DNA of 64,000 nucleotides from Candidatus Westeberhardia cardiocondylae (lineage in GTDB: Bacteria; Pseudomonadota; Gammaproteobacteria; Enterobacterales; Enterobacteriaceae), in the NCBI GenBank assembly GCA_024648785.1, contig JABYQB010000002.1, positions 37,763 to 101,762 of the forward strand. The letters are read 5' to 3'. Under the pieces are notes generated by a model. That model saw only the letters and a program-made list of their open reading frames with translations. It was not told where the DNA came from and did no database searches. Both the position numbers and the translations under genes were made by a program. This document shows positions 52,825 through 63,439 of the stretch, piece by piece (position 1 is the stretch's first letter; each line of letters starts with the position of its first letter).

Positions 52825-53291
52825 AAGTTTAATTCTATAAAAATTTAATTTTTTAAGTAAAATTGTTTATTTTAAAATTAATTTAAATTCATTTATAATT
52901 TAATATTTAAATTATTTAAATAAATCCATTGTTTTTTACAGAAAAATAAATTATTTTAAGTGTATTAAATAAGAAATTATTTAATTTATATATATACATA
53001 TCAAAATATTTAAATTTAAAATTTAAAATAATCATTTTAAAAAAAATTACTCTTGCCATAAAAAAAATTTATTTACTTTTCTCAAATTTCATTATTTAAA
53101 AAAATAATAATTTTAAAAAATTTTTCTATTTAAATAAATACATAATATTTTTTTAAAAATATTTCATTATTTTATAATATATTAATGTTATAATGTATAT
53201 AATTAAATAATTTACATGTAAATAATTATGTTTTTTTAATTTTTAAATATTTTATAAGTTTTTATTGTAATTTTTTTTAAATGAGTACATT
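52825..53291. other. Gene-free spacer between fldA and asnS
   Basis: About 470 bases without a credible gene. In E. coli ompF lies next to asnS, but no porin remnant can be recognised on either strand. No repeats or hairpins of note. Confidence 0.5.
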
Positions 53292-54686
53292 ATGAATTTA
53301 ATATCTATTTTAGATATATTGCAAGGATATATACAAATTGATTCAGAAGTTTACATTCAGGGTTGGGTTAAAACAAGAAGAGATTCTAAATTAGGAATAT
53401 CTTTTTTGATTTTGTATGATGGTTCATGTATTGATTGTTTACAAATAATTGCAAATAAATCTCTAATAAACTATAAAAAGGATATTTTATCTTTAACAAC
53501 AGGGTGTTCTATAAGAGTTACTGGTTATTTAAAAAAATCTTTAAAAAATAAACAAAAATATGAAATACAAGCAAAGAAAATAGAAATATTAGGTAAAATT
53601 AAAAATCCTGATACATATCCAATATCATCAAAATACCATACTACAGAATATTTAAGAAAATTCCTTCATTTAAGACCTAGAACATACTTAATTGGAGCAA
53701 TAACTAGAATAAGACATGTCCTATCTAAATCTATTCATCAATTTATGCATGAACAAGGTTTCTTTTGGATATCAACACCTTTAATTACTTCTATTGATAC
53801 AGAAGGATCAGGTAAAATGTTTAATGTATCTTCATTAAACTTAAATAATTCAATTTGTTCAAAAAAAATAAAATTTAATAATGATTTCTTTGGTAAAGAA
53901 GTTTTTTTAACTGTTTCTGGCCAATTAGCAGGAGAAAGTTATGCTTGCGCGTTATCAAAAATTTATACTTTTGGTCCAACATTTAGAGCGGAACATTCGA
54001 ATACAAGAAGACATTTATCAGAATTTTGGATGATTGAACCAGAAATGGCATTTTACACATTAGAAGATGCCATTAATTTAGCTGAAGAAATGTTAAAGTA
54101 TGTGTCACAAGAGATTTTGATACATTCGTATGATGATATCAATTTTATTTATAAAGGAACAAAAAACACAGTTTACAAACATTTGAATCAATTAATTACA
54201 AAAAATTTTATACATATTGATTATACAGAAGTAATTAATATTTTGATGTATCATGAAAATATTTTCAAGAATAAAATTTCATGGGGTATGGATCTTAGCT
54301 TCGAACATGAATGTTATTTGACTGAAAAATATTTTCAAAAACCAATAATAATAAAAAATTATCCAAAAAATATTAAAGCATTTTATATGAGAATAAATGA
54401 TGATTTAAAAACTGTATCATCTATGGATATAATTTTACCGGGAGTTGGTGAAATTATTGGAGGGTCTCAAAGAGAAGAAAGAATTCAAGAATTAGACAAG
54501 AGATTAGAAGAATTTAATCTTAATAAAAAAGAATACAAATTATATAGAGATTTAAGAAAATATGGAACAGTTCCTCATTCTGGGTTCGGGTTAGGTTTAG
54601 AAAGGTTAATTATGTATATAACAGGAATAAGAAATATACGAGATGTTATTCCATTTCCAAGAACTTTTAATAATATTGATTTTTAA
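53292..54686 (+). CDS. asnS: Asparaginyl-tRNA synthetase
   Basis: This class IIb synthetase charges tRNA-Asn directly, so no transamidation route is needed. An N-terminal OB-fold anticodon domain (about 15-100, VYIQGWVKTRRDSKLGISFL) is followed by the catalytic core with GPTFRAEHSNTRRHLSEFWMIEPE (motif 2) and GFGLGLERLIMYITG (motif 3). It has 464 residues (E. coli 466). Asn-rich proteins make this enzyme heavily used here. Confidence 0.97.
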   Translation: MNLISILDILQGYIQIDSEVYIQGWVKTRRDSKLGISFLILYDGSCIDCLQIIANKSLINYKKDILSLTTGCSIRVTGYLKKSLKNKQKYEIQAKKIEILGKIKNPDTYPISSKYHTTEYLRKFLHLRPRTYLIGAITRIRHVLSKSIHQFMHEQGFFWISTPLITSIDTEGSGKMFNVSSLNLNNSICSKKIKFNNDFFGKEVFLTVSGQLAGESYACALSKIYTFGPTFRAEHSNTRRHLSEFWMIEPEMAFYTLEDAINLAEEMLKYVSQEILIHSYDDINFIYKGTKNTVYKHLNQLITKNFIHIDYTEVINILMYHENIFKNKISWGMDLSFEHECYLTEKYFQKPIIIKNYPKNIKAFYMRINDDLKTVSSMDIILPGVGEIIGGSQREERIQELDKRLEEFNLNKKEYKLYRDLRKYGTVPHSGFGLGLERLIMYITGIRNIRDVIPFPRTFNNIDF

Positions 54687-54888
54687 AAAGTTAATAATTA
54701 TAAAAATTTTGTTATCTTTTTTATTAAAAATGTTAAATTATCGATTTGTTTATTAAATTTGATAAATAATAAACAAAAATAAATATATTTATAAAAAATT
54801 TAAATATTTAAAATATTAAACAATTTTTTTAAAAATTTGGGAAAAAATTCTATTTAGTAAACAACTATGAGAATTTGTTAAATAATAT

Positions 54889-56220
54889 TTAATTTCCTTC
54901 TATATTATTATCATATAGTTGATTTATTCCAAGTGAAATACGACATCTATCAATGTCAATTTGTAATAATTTAGTCATTATTTCATCTCCTTTTTTATAT
55001 TTACTTATTACACCATTATTTACATATTTAGATGGTATGTCAGATATATGAATAAGACCATCTATATTTTCTTTTAATTCAACAAATATTCCAAAATCTG
55101 TAATTGACTTAATAATACCATTAATACAATCACCTTTTTTATAAATATTAGAAAAATTTTTCCATGGATTTGTTTTACATTGTTTCATACTTAAAGATAT
55201 ACGATGTCTCTTTTCATCAATATCTAATATCATAACATCTATTACATCATTAATATGTACTAAATTCGATGGATGAACATTTTTGTTTTTCCAATCCATT
55301 TCAGAGATATGTACTAAACCTTCAATTCCTTCTTTAATTTCAACAAAACAACCATAATCAGTTATATTAGTTACTTTTCCTATAAATTTACTATTAATTG
55401 GATAATTTTTTGTTATAGATATCCAAGGGTCTTTTTTTAATTGTTTTAATCCAAGAGAAATACGTGTTTTTTCTAAATCAAATTTTAATATTTTTACTGT
55501 AATTTCATCGCCAACATTAACAATTTCATTAGGATGTTTAATACGCTTCCAAGACATATCAGTAATATGTAATAACCCATCTATTATACCCAAATCTATG
55601 AACGCTCCGTAATCAGTTAAATTTTTAATTATTCCTTTAACTGTCATACCTTCTTTAAAATTTTCCAAAGCTTGCATACGTTCATAATTATCATGAGATT
55701 CAATAACAGCTTTTCTAGAAACTACAATATTGTTTCTTTTTTTATCCAATTTAATAATTTTTAGTTCTATTTCTTGACCATCTAATAAAGAAATATTTTG
55801 AACTTTTCTATCCACTAAAGAACCTGGAAGAAAAGCTTTAATATTATGTATTTCTATAGTAAACCCGCCTTTTACTTTACCAATTACAATACCAAAAACA
55901 TTTTTTCCTTCTTCATAAGATTTTTGTAGTATCAACCATGATTCATAACATTTGGCTTTATCACGTGATAAAATTGTTTCACCGTATCCATCTTCTATTT
56001 GATCTAAAGAAACATCAATTTTTTCTCCAATTTTAACTTCTATATCTCCATTATTATTTTTAAATTGTTCAATTGGAATGTAAGATTCAGATTTTAAACC
56101 AGCATCTACTAGTACTATATCTTTAGTAATTGATAATATAGTTCCACGAACTATAGAACCTGGACGAATTTCAGTATTCTTCAAAAATTTTTCAAAAAGC
56201 TTGGAAAAAGATTCTTTCAT
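54889..56220 (-). CDS. rpsA: 30S ribosomal protein S1, lacking the sixth S1 domain
   Basis: S1 unfolds and docks mRNA on the 30S subunit. Five S1 repeats are visible (about 20-87, 105-171, 190-260, 277-347, 364-434), with [28 protein letters not shown] and [17 protein letters not shown] as repeated cores. The protein ends at 443 residues, compared with 557 in E. coli, so domain six is missing. The first two domains, which hold it on the ribosome, are intact. It is downstream of cmk, as in E. coli. Confidence 0.96.
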   Translation of the reverse strand: MKESFSKLFEKFLKNTEIRPGSIVRGTILSITKDIVLVDAGLKSESYIPIEQFKNNNGDIEVKIGEKIDVSLDQIEDGYGETILSRDKAKCYESWLILQKSYEEGKNVFGIVIGKVKGGFTIEIHNIKAFLPGSLVDRKVQNISLLDGQEIELKIIKLDKKRNNIVVSRKAVIESHDNYERMQALENFKEGMTVKGIIKNLTDYGAFIDLGIIDGLLHITDMSWKRIKHPNEIVNVGDEITVKILKFDLEKTRISLGLKQLKKDPWISITKNYPINSKFIGKVTNITDYGCFVEIKEGIEGLVHISEMDWKNKNVHPSNLVHINDVIDVMILDIDEKRHRISLSMKQCKTNPWKNFSNIYKKGDCINGIIKSITDFGIFVELKENIDGLIHISDIPSKYVNNGVISKYKKGDEIMTKLLQIDIDRCRISLGINQLYDNNIEGN

Positions 56221-56337
56221 AATTCACTATTATATTAAAGTTAAAATTTTAATTAGTTTTATTTAAACATAATACATAAAAGATATATTATAAAATATAA
56301 AAAATTTATTGAAATAAAAATTTTTAATTTAAATTTA

Positions 56338-57045
56338 TTATTTTAATTTAACAACATTAATATATTTTATTACTTTCATTACTACTTCATGTATACTTAA
56401 ATGAGTAGAATCTATAATAAAAGCATCATTTGCTTTGATTAGCGGGGCTATTTTTCTACTTTTATCAAGATAATCTCGTTTTTTTATTTCTGAAAATACT
56501 TCATTAAGAGTAACATTAACATTTCTTTTCTGCAACTGTTGAAAACGTCTTTGTGCTCTTTTTTCCAAATTTGCATCTAGAAAGATTTTAATTTTAGCAT
56601 CTGGGAAAACAATTGTACCCATATCTCTACCATCAGCTATAAGCCCTGGGAAAATACGAAATTTTCTTTGATAATGCAATAATTCTTCACGAATTCTTTG
56701 GGAAGAAGCAATGTGAAAAATTTTATTATTAATATAGTGTTTATAAATATTGCAACTAACATCTTTTCCTTCTAGCATTATAGATAATTTATTTTTGTAT
56801 ATTTTGAATGATATATCAATTTTTTTAACTATTGATAATAATTTTTCTTCATTATTACATGATATATTTTTATTATAAGCTAATAAATCTATAATTCTAT
56901 AAATTGAACCAGAATCTAATATATTCCAATGTAATATTTGTGCCAAAATTATACATAATGTCCCCTTACCAGAAGAACTGGTACCATCAACAGTTATTAC
57001 AGGAGGAATAATACTATTACTCAAATAATTATTATATAGAAACAT
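56338..57045 (-). CDS. cmk: Cytidylate kinase
   Basis: Cmk phosphorylates CMP and dCMP. The P-loop DGTSSSGKGTL is at about residues 20-30 and the nucleotide-binding ADGRDMGTIVFPDA follows at about 140. LDANLEKRAQRR forms the lid. It has 235 residues (E. coli 227). It lies between aroA and rpsA on the same strand. Confidence 0.95.
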   Translation of the reverse strand: MFLYNNYLSNSIIPPVITVDGTSSSGKGTLCIILAQILHWNILDSGSIYRIIDLLAYNKNISCNNEEKLLSIVKKIDISFKIYKNKLSIMLEGKDVSCNIYKHYINNKIFHIASSQRIREELLHYQRKFRIFPGLIADGRDMGTIVFPDAKIKIFLDANLEKRAQRRFQQLQKRNVNVTLNEVFSEIKKRDYLDKSRKIAPLIKANDAFIIDSTHLSIHEVVMKVIKYINVVKLK

Positions 57046-57096
57046 ATAATATGTTAAAATTTTAATTATATAAATAATCTTAAATATTAAACTAAT

Positions 57097-58395
57097 TTAT
57101 GAAAATTTACTTATTTTAAAAAAATTATTAAAAAAATCTGGAAAAGTTTTGTTAATACATTTAGGATTCATAATAGTTATTGGAACACCAGATAATGCTA
57201 TTAGAGAAAAACACATTGCCATACGATGATCGTTATATGTTTCTATAATAGAAGAAATAAATTTTTTTGGAGGAGTTATTATTAAACTGTCTTTGTTTTC
57301 AATAATATATGCACCAATTTTTTTAAGTTCATTTGACATTGCTGATAATCTGTCAGTCTCTTTAACCCTCCAGTTATAAATATTTCTAATTATAGTGGAA
57401 TTTTTATTATTTTTAGTAAATAAAGCAACAATAGCTGCAGTCATAGCAGAATCTGGAATATGATTCATATCCATATCAATAGATTGTAAAGTATTTTTTG
57501 TACATTCTACATAATTATCACCCCAATTAATTTTTGCACCCATTTTATTTAATATATTTACAAAATCAATATCACCCTGAATACTTCTTTTATTAATACC
57601 TGTAACACGAACAGTACCTCCTCGTATTGCAGCAGCAGCTAAGAAATATGAACCACTAGAAGCATCTCCTTCTATTGTGAATTCACCTGGGGAGCGGTAT
57701 GTACTATTACCATGTATATAAAAAGATTTATAATTATTATTTTTAATATTTATACCAAAAATTTTCATTAATTCCAAAGTAAGAGATACATAAGGCTTTG
57801 AAACTAATTCCCCACTAACCAGAATATGTGTATCTTTTGGTGCTAAGGGGGCCATCATTAACAATGAACTTAAAAATTGACTAGAAATACTACCATTTAT
57901 GTTAATTAAACCACCTTTATATCCACCATGTAATTCTATTGGTGGATATCCATCTTTTTCAAGATATGAAATGTTTGCACCACCTTGTTTCAATGCATCT
58001 ACTAAATGTTTAATGGGTCTTTCTTTCATTCTTGGTATTCCTGTTAAAATCACATTTTTAGAATTTATACATAAAGCTGCTGTTAATGGTCTAATGGCAG
58101 TTCCAGCATTACCAAGAAATAATGTTAAAGGATTTTTATATTGTAAAGGTTTACCTACACCAAAAATTTTACAATGACTAAAATTTTTTGAAATTTCATA
58201 ATTTATATTGAGATGTCGAAATGCTGATAACATGTATTTAATGTCATCACTTTTAAGTAAATTATTTAAATGAGTAACCCCATAGGATTGAGCTGCTAAT
58301 AACAAAGCTCGGTTAGATATGCTTTTTGACCCAGGTAAATTAATTACACCATCTACTAAAGATATGGGTTTTATAGTCAAGTTTTTTGTATTCAC
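57097..58395 (-). CDS. aroA: EPSP synthase (3-phosphoshikimate 1-carboxyvinyltransferase)
   Basis: AroA is the sixth step of the shikimate pathway to chorismate. [16 protein letters not shown] (about 20-35), [16 protein letters not shown] (about 92-107), [13 protein letters not shown] and [15 protein letters not shown] cover the phosphoenolpyruvate and shikimate sites. [10 protein letters not shown] near the C-terminus completes the active site. It has 432 residues (E. coli 427). serC, its usual upstream partner, is gone; cmk and rpsA follow. It is the only amino-acid-type biosynthetic gene in the window. Confidence 0.97.
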   Translation of the reverse strand: MNTKNLTIKPISLVDGVINLPGSKSISNRALLLAAQSYGVTHLNNLLKSDDIKYMLSAFRHLNINYEISKNFSHCKIFGVGKPLQYKNPLTLFLGNAGTAIRPLTAALCINSKNVILTGIPRMKERPIKHLVDALKQGGANISYLEKDGYPPIELHGGYKGGLININGSISSQFLSSLLMMAPLAPKDTHILVSGELVSKPYVSLTLELMKIFGINIKNNNYKSFYIHGNSTYRSPGEFTIEGDASSGSYFLAAAAIRGGTVRVTGINKRSIQGDIDFVNILNKMGAKINWGDNYVECTKNTLQSIDMDMNHIPDSAMTAAIVALFTKNNKNSTIIRNIYNWRVKETDRLSAMSNELKKIGAYIIENKDSLIITPPKKFISSIIETYNDHRMAMCFSLIALSGVPITIMNPKCINKTFPDFFNNFFKISKFS

Positions 58396-58801
58396 AACAA
58401 TATATCCTGTAATCTTATTTAAACTTTAAAATAAAAATATTTACTATTAGTATTATACACAATATTAAAAATAATATATCAATAAAATTATATTAATATA
58501 AAAATAATTAGATTTTGTATAATTTTATTATAAATAATAATTAAAAATATTATTTAATTCTATATAACTAAATAATTTTAGTGCTTTAAATATATTTACT
58601 AAAAATTTTTATTTAATAAAAATAAAATAAATTTTATAATAGAACATTATAAATGTAATCATGTTTTTTAATTTTTAATGCAAAATATGTGTTTTAATAC
58701 AAAAATTTATATTAAATATTTTAAATTTTTTTAATGATATAAATATAAATATATTAAATATGAATAATAAAAATTAAATTTTATTTAAATAAACTTTAAA
58801 T
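58396..58801. other. Divergent spacer between aroA and glnS
   Basis: About 405 bases between two divergent starts, with no ORF or RNA gene. Promoters for the aroA-cmk-rpsA group and for glnS are expected but cannot be assigned. Confidence 0.5.
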
Positions 58802-60478
58802 ATGTTAAAAAATATAAATAGAATTAAATTTTATAAAAATAATTTTATTTTTAAAATCGTTAATAACGATATAATTTCTGGAAAACATAATGTAATACGA
58901 ACTAGATTTCCGCCAGAACCAAATGGGTATTTACATATTGGGCATGCAAAATCTATTTGTTTAAATTTTCTACTTGCTAAAAATTATAATGGATTTTGTA
59001 ATTTAAGAATAGATGATTCTAACCCAACAAAAATAAAAAAAAAATATATTAGTTCTATCAAACGTGATATTAAATGGCTTGGTTTTTGTTGGCATGGAAA
59101 AATTAAATATTCCTCAGATTATTTTGATCAAATATATCATTATGCATTAGAACTTATTGATAAGGGGCTAGCATATGTAGATAGAATGTCAAAAATAGAT
59201 ATAAAAAAATTTAGAGGTACTTTAAAATGTCTTGGTAAAGATAGTCCTTATCGTAATCAAAGTATAAAAGAAAATAAATATTTATTTTTAAAAATGAAAG
59301 AAGGTGAATTTCCTGAAGGAAGCGCGTGTTTACGAGCAAAAATTAATATGAAATCTTCATCTGTTATTATGAGAGATCCAATATTATATAGAATTAAATT
59401 TGCATATCATAATCAAACTGGAAATAAATGGTGTATATATCCTATGTACGATTTTACTCATTGTATATCTGACGCTTTAGAAGGAATTACGCATTCATTA
59501 TGTACTCTTGAATTTCAAGAAAATCGTGAACTATATAATTGGATTTTAGATAATATTACTACTAATTTTCGACCAAAACAATATGAATTTTCTCGTTTAA
59601 ATTTACAATATACTATTACCTCTAAAAGAAAAATAAATACATTAATTACTAAAGGTATAGTACAAAATTGGGATGACCCAAGATTGCCAACACTTTCTGG
59701 TCTTAGAAGATTAGGATATACTGCAAAATCAATAAAGGAATTTTGTTATCGTATTGGAGTTACTAAACAATCTAATAATATAGAAATATCTACTTTAGAA
59801 TCATGTATTCGTGAAGATTTAGAAAATAAAGCTATAAGAACTATGGCAGTAATAAACCCACTGTTGATAATTATTGAAAATTTACCTGAAAAACATGAAG
59901 AGATAATAACAGTATTAAATCATCCTAAGAAATTATACATGGGAACTCATGAAATAATTTTTAGTAAAAAAATATATATAGATTATTCTGATTTTCGTGA
60001 AATAGCTGATAATAATTATAAACGTTTAGTTTTAGGAAAAGAAATAAGATTAAGGAACTCGTATATAATTAAAGCAAATTTTGTACATAAAGATAAAGAT
60101 GGAAATATTATTTCTGTTTTTTGTACTTATGATCCAAATACATTACATAGAAACCCAAAAGATGGAAGAAAGATTTCTGGAGTAATTCATTGGGTTTCAG
60201 CAATTAAAAATATTAAAGCAAAATTTTATCTTTATAATAAATTATTTAATTATAAAAATCCTTCTGGAAAAAATTTTTTATATTATATAAATAATAACTC
60301 ATTAATAATTAGTAGAGGTTTTGTAGAACTTTGGATGATAAATGCAAAGTGTGGTGAATATTATCAGTTTGAAAGAGAAGGATACTTTTGTATGGATAAC
60401 AATTATATTAAAAATACTAGCAATAATTTATCTTTTAATAGAATTGCAAAATTAAAAAATAATAAATATAGATTTTAA
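58802..60478 (+). CDS. glnS: Glutaminyl-tRNA synthetase
   Basis: This class I synthetase charges the tRNA-Gln(TTG) found at 27475-27547. HIGH-type motif [15 protein letters not shown] at about residue 35 and the KMSKS-like TSKRKI are present, with [38 protein letters not shown] core conserved between them (about 210-245). Anticodon-binding beta barrels follow. It has 558 residues (E. coli 554). A direct glutaminylation route is a gammaproteobacterial trait. Confidence 0.97.
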   Translation: MLKNINRIKFYKNNFIFKIVNNDIISGKHNVIRTRFPPEPNGYLHIGHAKSICLNFLLAKNYNGFCNLRIDDSNPTKIKKKYISSIKRDIKWLGFCWHGKIKYSSDYFDQIYHYALELIDKGLAYVDRMSKIDIKKFRGTLKCLGKDSPYRNQSIKENKYLFLKMKEGEFPEGSACLRAKINMKSSSVIMRDPILYRIKFAYHNQTGNKWCIYPMYDFTHCISDALEGITHSLCTLEFQENRELYNWILDNITTNFRPKQYEFSRLNLQYTITSKRKINTLITKGIVQNWDDPRLPTLSGLRRLGYTAKSIKEFCYRIGVTKQSNNIEISTLESCIREDLENKAIRTMAVINPLLIIIENLPEKHEEIITVLNHPKKLYMGTHEIIFSKKIYIDYSDFREIADNNYKRLVLGKEIRLRNSYIIKANFVHKDKDGNIISVFCTYDPNTLHRNPKDGRKISGVIHWVSAIKNIKAKFYLYNKLFNYKNPSGKNFLYYINNNSLIISRGFVELWMINAKCGEYYQFEREGYFCMDNNYIKNTSNNLSFNRIAKLKNNKYRF

Positions 60479-60579
60479 TTTTTGCATACTTTTACTTAAA
60501 CGTTCAATAAATATTGAATTATAAATAAGAAAGAAATTATATTTGTATATCAATATTTAAATATATTTTATAAATTTAT

Positions 60580-60664
60580 TACCCGGAGCGAGATTTGAAC
60601 TCGCATAGCTTTAAAAGCTGAGGGATTTTAAGTCCCTTGTGTATACCAATTCCACCACCCGGGT
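60580..60664 (-). tRNA. leuZ: tRNA-Leu (TAA)
   Basis: Class II cloverleaf. Acceptor ACCCGGG pairs with TCCGGGT (one G-U), discriminator A. Stem AGGGA/TCCCT encloses loop CTTAAAA with anticodon TAA at 60628-60630 (complement). It is last in a Gly-Cys-Leu cluster after pgsA, as in E. coli. CCA is not encoded. Confidence 0.96.
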
Positions 60665-60681
60665 ATTTTATAAATACAATA

Positions 60682-60753
60682 AGGCGCGTCTCGGAATTGA
60701 ACCGAGATTAACGGATTTGCAATCCGATACATGAACCATTCTGTCAACGCGCC
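60682..60753 (-). tRNA. cysT: tRNA-Cys (GCA)
   Basis: Acceptor GGCGCGT pairs fully with ACGCGCC; discriminator T (U73) is the cysteine identity base. The anticodon GCA is at 60718-60720 (complement) in loop TTGCAAA. The outermost anticodon-stem pair is T-T rather than a normal pair. CCA is not encoded. It sits 17 bases upstream of tRNA-Leu. Confidence 0.96.
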
Positions 60754-61015
60754 ATATTTATTGTAATTAAATATTATATAAAATTATAAAAAATACATAA
60801 ATTTATATAAAATATTCAATATTTATTTTATATTTTAATTTATTAAATTTTAATATTTATAAATATAAAATTATGTTTATAAATATAAATAATTTATAAA
60901 TAACATTTTTTTTAATAAATAAAATGATAATTTAACAAGATTTATAATAAATATTTGTAGAAATTTAAAATTTTACCAGTTAAGTAAATAAAATTCATAA
61001 GTATAAAATATAAAA

Positions 61016-61088
61016 AGCGGGAAGCGAGATTTGAACTCGCGGCCCCAACCTTGGCAAGGTTGCGCTCTACCAACTGAGCTATTCCCGC
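61016..61088 (-). tRNA. glyW: tRNA-Gly (GCC)
   Basis: Acceptor GCGGGAA pairs with TTCCCGC; discriminator T as expected for bacterial tRNA-Gly. Stem CAACC/GGTTG encloses loop TTGCCAA with anticodon GCC at 61053-61055 (complement). It is the first tRNA after pgsA, about 260 bases from tRNA-Cys; that interval holds no other gene. CCA is not encoded. Confidence 0.97.
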
Positions 61089-61179
61089 AAATTTTTAATT
61101 TACTTAAATAGTTTTATATAAATATATAAAACATGTATTAAGATTTGATGTTTTAAAAATTTACATATTTCTCATTATT

Positions 61180-61731
61180 TTAATAATTATAAATATTTTT
61201 CCATATAACATATAAATATTGTAACATTGAAAAAAATGCAAGTAATGTTGCGGTAAATAATAAATTTACACCTATATTTTCAACTATTATATTTTTATCA
61301 TATAATAATACTATTAGTGAAAACATTTGAAAACTAGTTTTTAATTTGCTTAATTTAGTAGATATTAATTTAATATTATAATTACTAAATTTTATTATAC
61401 ATGTTCGAAGAATAGAAACAACTATTTCCCTAATAATCATTATGTAAGATAATAATGTAATATACCATGAATTAAAATATTCAATAATTAAAATTAATGT
61501 TGTAATGATCATAATTTTATCAGCAATTGGGTCAATAAATTCTCCAAATTTAGTTGTTTGATTCCATTTTCTAGATAAAAAACCATCCAACCAATCAGTT
61601 AATGATGATAATACAAAAATTGTAGTACAATATATTGAAGAATACTGATAAGTAAAATAAAAAGTTAATATAAAAAATGGAATAATAATTATCCTAAATA
61701 AAGTGAGAACAATAGGAAAATTTAATTTCAT
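61180..61731 (-). CDS. pgsA: Phosphatidylglycerophosphate synthase PgsA
   Basis: PgsA makes phosphatidylglycerophosphate from CDP-diacylglycerol in the inner membrane. The CDP-alcohol phosphotransferase signature is intact: TDWLDGFLSRKW followed by GEFIDPIADK, holding all metal-binding Asp. Several membrane helices follow. I chose the internal Met (61731), where MKLNFPIVLTLFR matches the E. coli start, giving 183 residues. An ATG ten codons upstream (61761) is the alternative. It precedes the Gly-Cys-Leu tRNAs, as in E. coli. Confidence 0.94.
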   Translation of the reverse strand: MKLNFPIVLTLFRIIIIPFFILTFYFTYQYSSIYCTTIFVLSSLTDWLDGFLSRKWNQTTKFGEFIDPIADKIMIITTLILIIEYFNSWYITLLSYIMIIREIVVSILRTCIIKFSNYNIKLISTKLSKLKTSFQMFSLIVLLYDKNIIVENIGVNLLFTATLLAFFSMLQYLYVIWKNIYNY

Positions 61732-61953
61732 AATTTTTAACCATTTATATAATAAAGTCATTATAAAAAATATTTTTTATAAAAATTAACAAAATTCATA
61801 TTTATTAAATTTATAAAAAAATAAATCATTACATGTATAGTAAATTTTAATAAATTTAAAATACACTAATAACATAAATAATTTTATGTTTTATATATTT
61901 AAAATACTAAATTATAAACTTTAATAAAAAATCAAATATTTTCAAATGTAATT

Positions 61954-62700
61954 CTATACAGGGTTAGGTATATCAATAAAATTAATTTTTAAATCATATT
62001 TTTTAGTTAACCAATTTCCTAATGCTTTAATTCCAATTTTTTCAGTTGAATGATGTCCAGCAGAATAAAAATGTATTTTTCCTTCTTTAGCAAGATGCAT
62101 AGTTTCTTCTGAAACTTCACCACTAATAAAAGCATCCATTTTTTTTATAATTGCTAATTTAATAAAATCCTGACCCTTTCCTACACACCAAGAAATTTTT
62201 TTAATTATATTTGGAGCATTTTTAGAGAAATGTAATATATTATTACATGAAAGTACACTTTTTATATGTTTTTTAAAATTTTCACCATTCATTGGTATTA
62301 ATAAATCACCTTGCATAGCAAATTTTCCCAAAAAACTAATATTTTCCACTCCCAATTTTTTAGCTAATTGTATATTATTACCCAATTCATTATGTATGTC
62401 TAGTGGTAAATGCCAGGCATAAAGATTAATATTATGTGATAATAATTTTCGTAATCTTTGATATTTTATTCCAACAATTCTCCTAGATTCATTTTTCCAA
62501 AAATATCCATGATGTACTATTATTGCGTCAGAATCACAATTTATCGCTATATCAATTAATTCTTGACAAGCAGAAACACCAGTAATGATGTTTTTTATTA
62601 TTTTTCTTCCTTCTACTTGCAAACCATTAGGTAAATAATCCTTATATTTTTCAGAATTAATTTTCTTATTAATTTCATATTCAAGATCAGTGTTTAACAT
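61954..62700 (-). CDS. ybgI: NIF3-family dinuclear metal protein YbgI
   Basis: YbgI is a hexameric protein with a two-metal site; its physiological role is not settled. Metal ligands are visible in IIVHHGYFWKNESRRI (two His), WHLPLDIHNELGNN (His and Asp) and SAGHHSTEKIGIKALG (His and Glu). LPNGLQVEGR and FIDIPNPV at the ends match E. coli. It has 248 residues, compared with 247 in E. coli. Strong conservation without known function makes it worth attention. Confidence 0.94.
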   Translation of the reverse strand: MLNTDLEYEINKKINSEKYKDYLPNGLQVEGRKIIKNIITGVSACQELIDIAINCDSDAIIVHHGYFWKNESRRIVGIKYQRLRKLLSHNINLYAWHLPLDIHNELGNNIQLAKKLGVENISFLGKFAMQGDLLIPMNGENFKKHIKSVLSCNNILHFSKNAPNIIKKISWCVGKGQDFIKLAIIKKMDAFISGEVSEETMHLAKEGKIHFYSAGHHSTEKIGIKALGNWLTKKYDLKINFIDIPNPV

Positions 62701-63354
62701 ATAAAAAATTATTATATAAATAAATTAAATTTTTAAGATTTTCTATATTAGAATCTAATATATATAGAGCATAAATACTTTATTTTGATATTATAAAACA
62801 AATTAATAAAATATCTACTAAAAAATTTTAATATTAATCAAATATTACATTAAATAAATATGTAAAATTTATTTTAAGTAATAAAAATTATTATTTTATT
62901 AATTATACATAATGTAAATTAATGTTGATGAATTTAATTTTTTAATAAAATTATTTAAAAATATTGTAAAATAAATTGGTTGATACTAAGATATATAATA
63001 TTTGATTTTTTTTCTGTGAAAGTAACATTATAATTATTTAGTTTTGTATAAAAATAATATAAACTTTTAATAAATTAAATAAATTTTATAATACTAAAAT
63101 TTTTCATAAAATTATATATTATTAAATATAAATAACTTATATAAATATTTAAGATATTAAAATTAAGTAATAAATTACAAAATTTATATAATGTAATATT
63201 TTGATAATTTTGAATTAAAAGTTTTATTAAAAATTAAAATAAATGAAATTTTAATATATATTTATATGTTTTAATTTAATTAATAATTTTAATATTATTC
63301 ATTGTATATTTTATGTATTAAATAATATTTAAATTTTTTAAAAAATTATATATT
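62701..63354. other. Gene-free spacer between ybgI and tRNA-Ser
   Basis: About 650 bases of A/T-rich DNA. No ORF, tRNA or strong hairpin is visible. The tRNA-Ser promoter should be near the right end; no well-spaced -35/-10 pair stands out. Confidence 0.5.
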
Positions 63355-63439
63355 GGAGAAGTGCCGGAGAGGATAAACGGGTCAGTTTCGAAAACTGTTC
63401 AAGAATTTTCTTACTAGAGTTCGAATCTCTACTTCTCCG
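63355..63439 (+). tRNA. serU: tRNA-Ser (CGA)
   Basis: Class II cloverleaf. Acceptor GGAGAAG pairs with CTTCTCC, discriminator G. The anticodon CGA is at 63389-63391 in loop TTCGAAA; the outermost anticodon-stem pair is T-T. The first part (GTGCCGGAGAGG) resembles E. coli serU. It reads only UCG, which tRNA-Ser(TGA) could also read. CCA is not encoded. Confidence 0.93.

Noticed and set aside
53040..53100. Possible ompF remnant next to asnS
   Set aside because: A few slightly less A/T-rich words occur, but no frame gives porin-like sequence.
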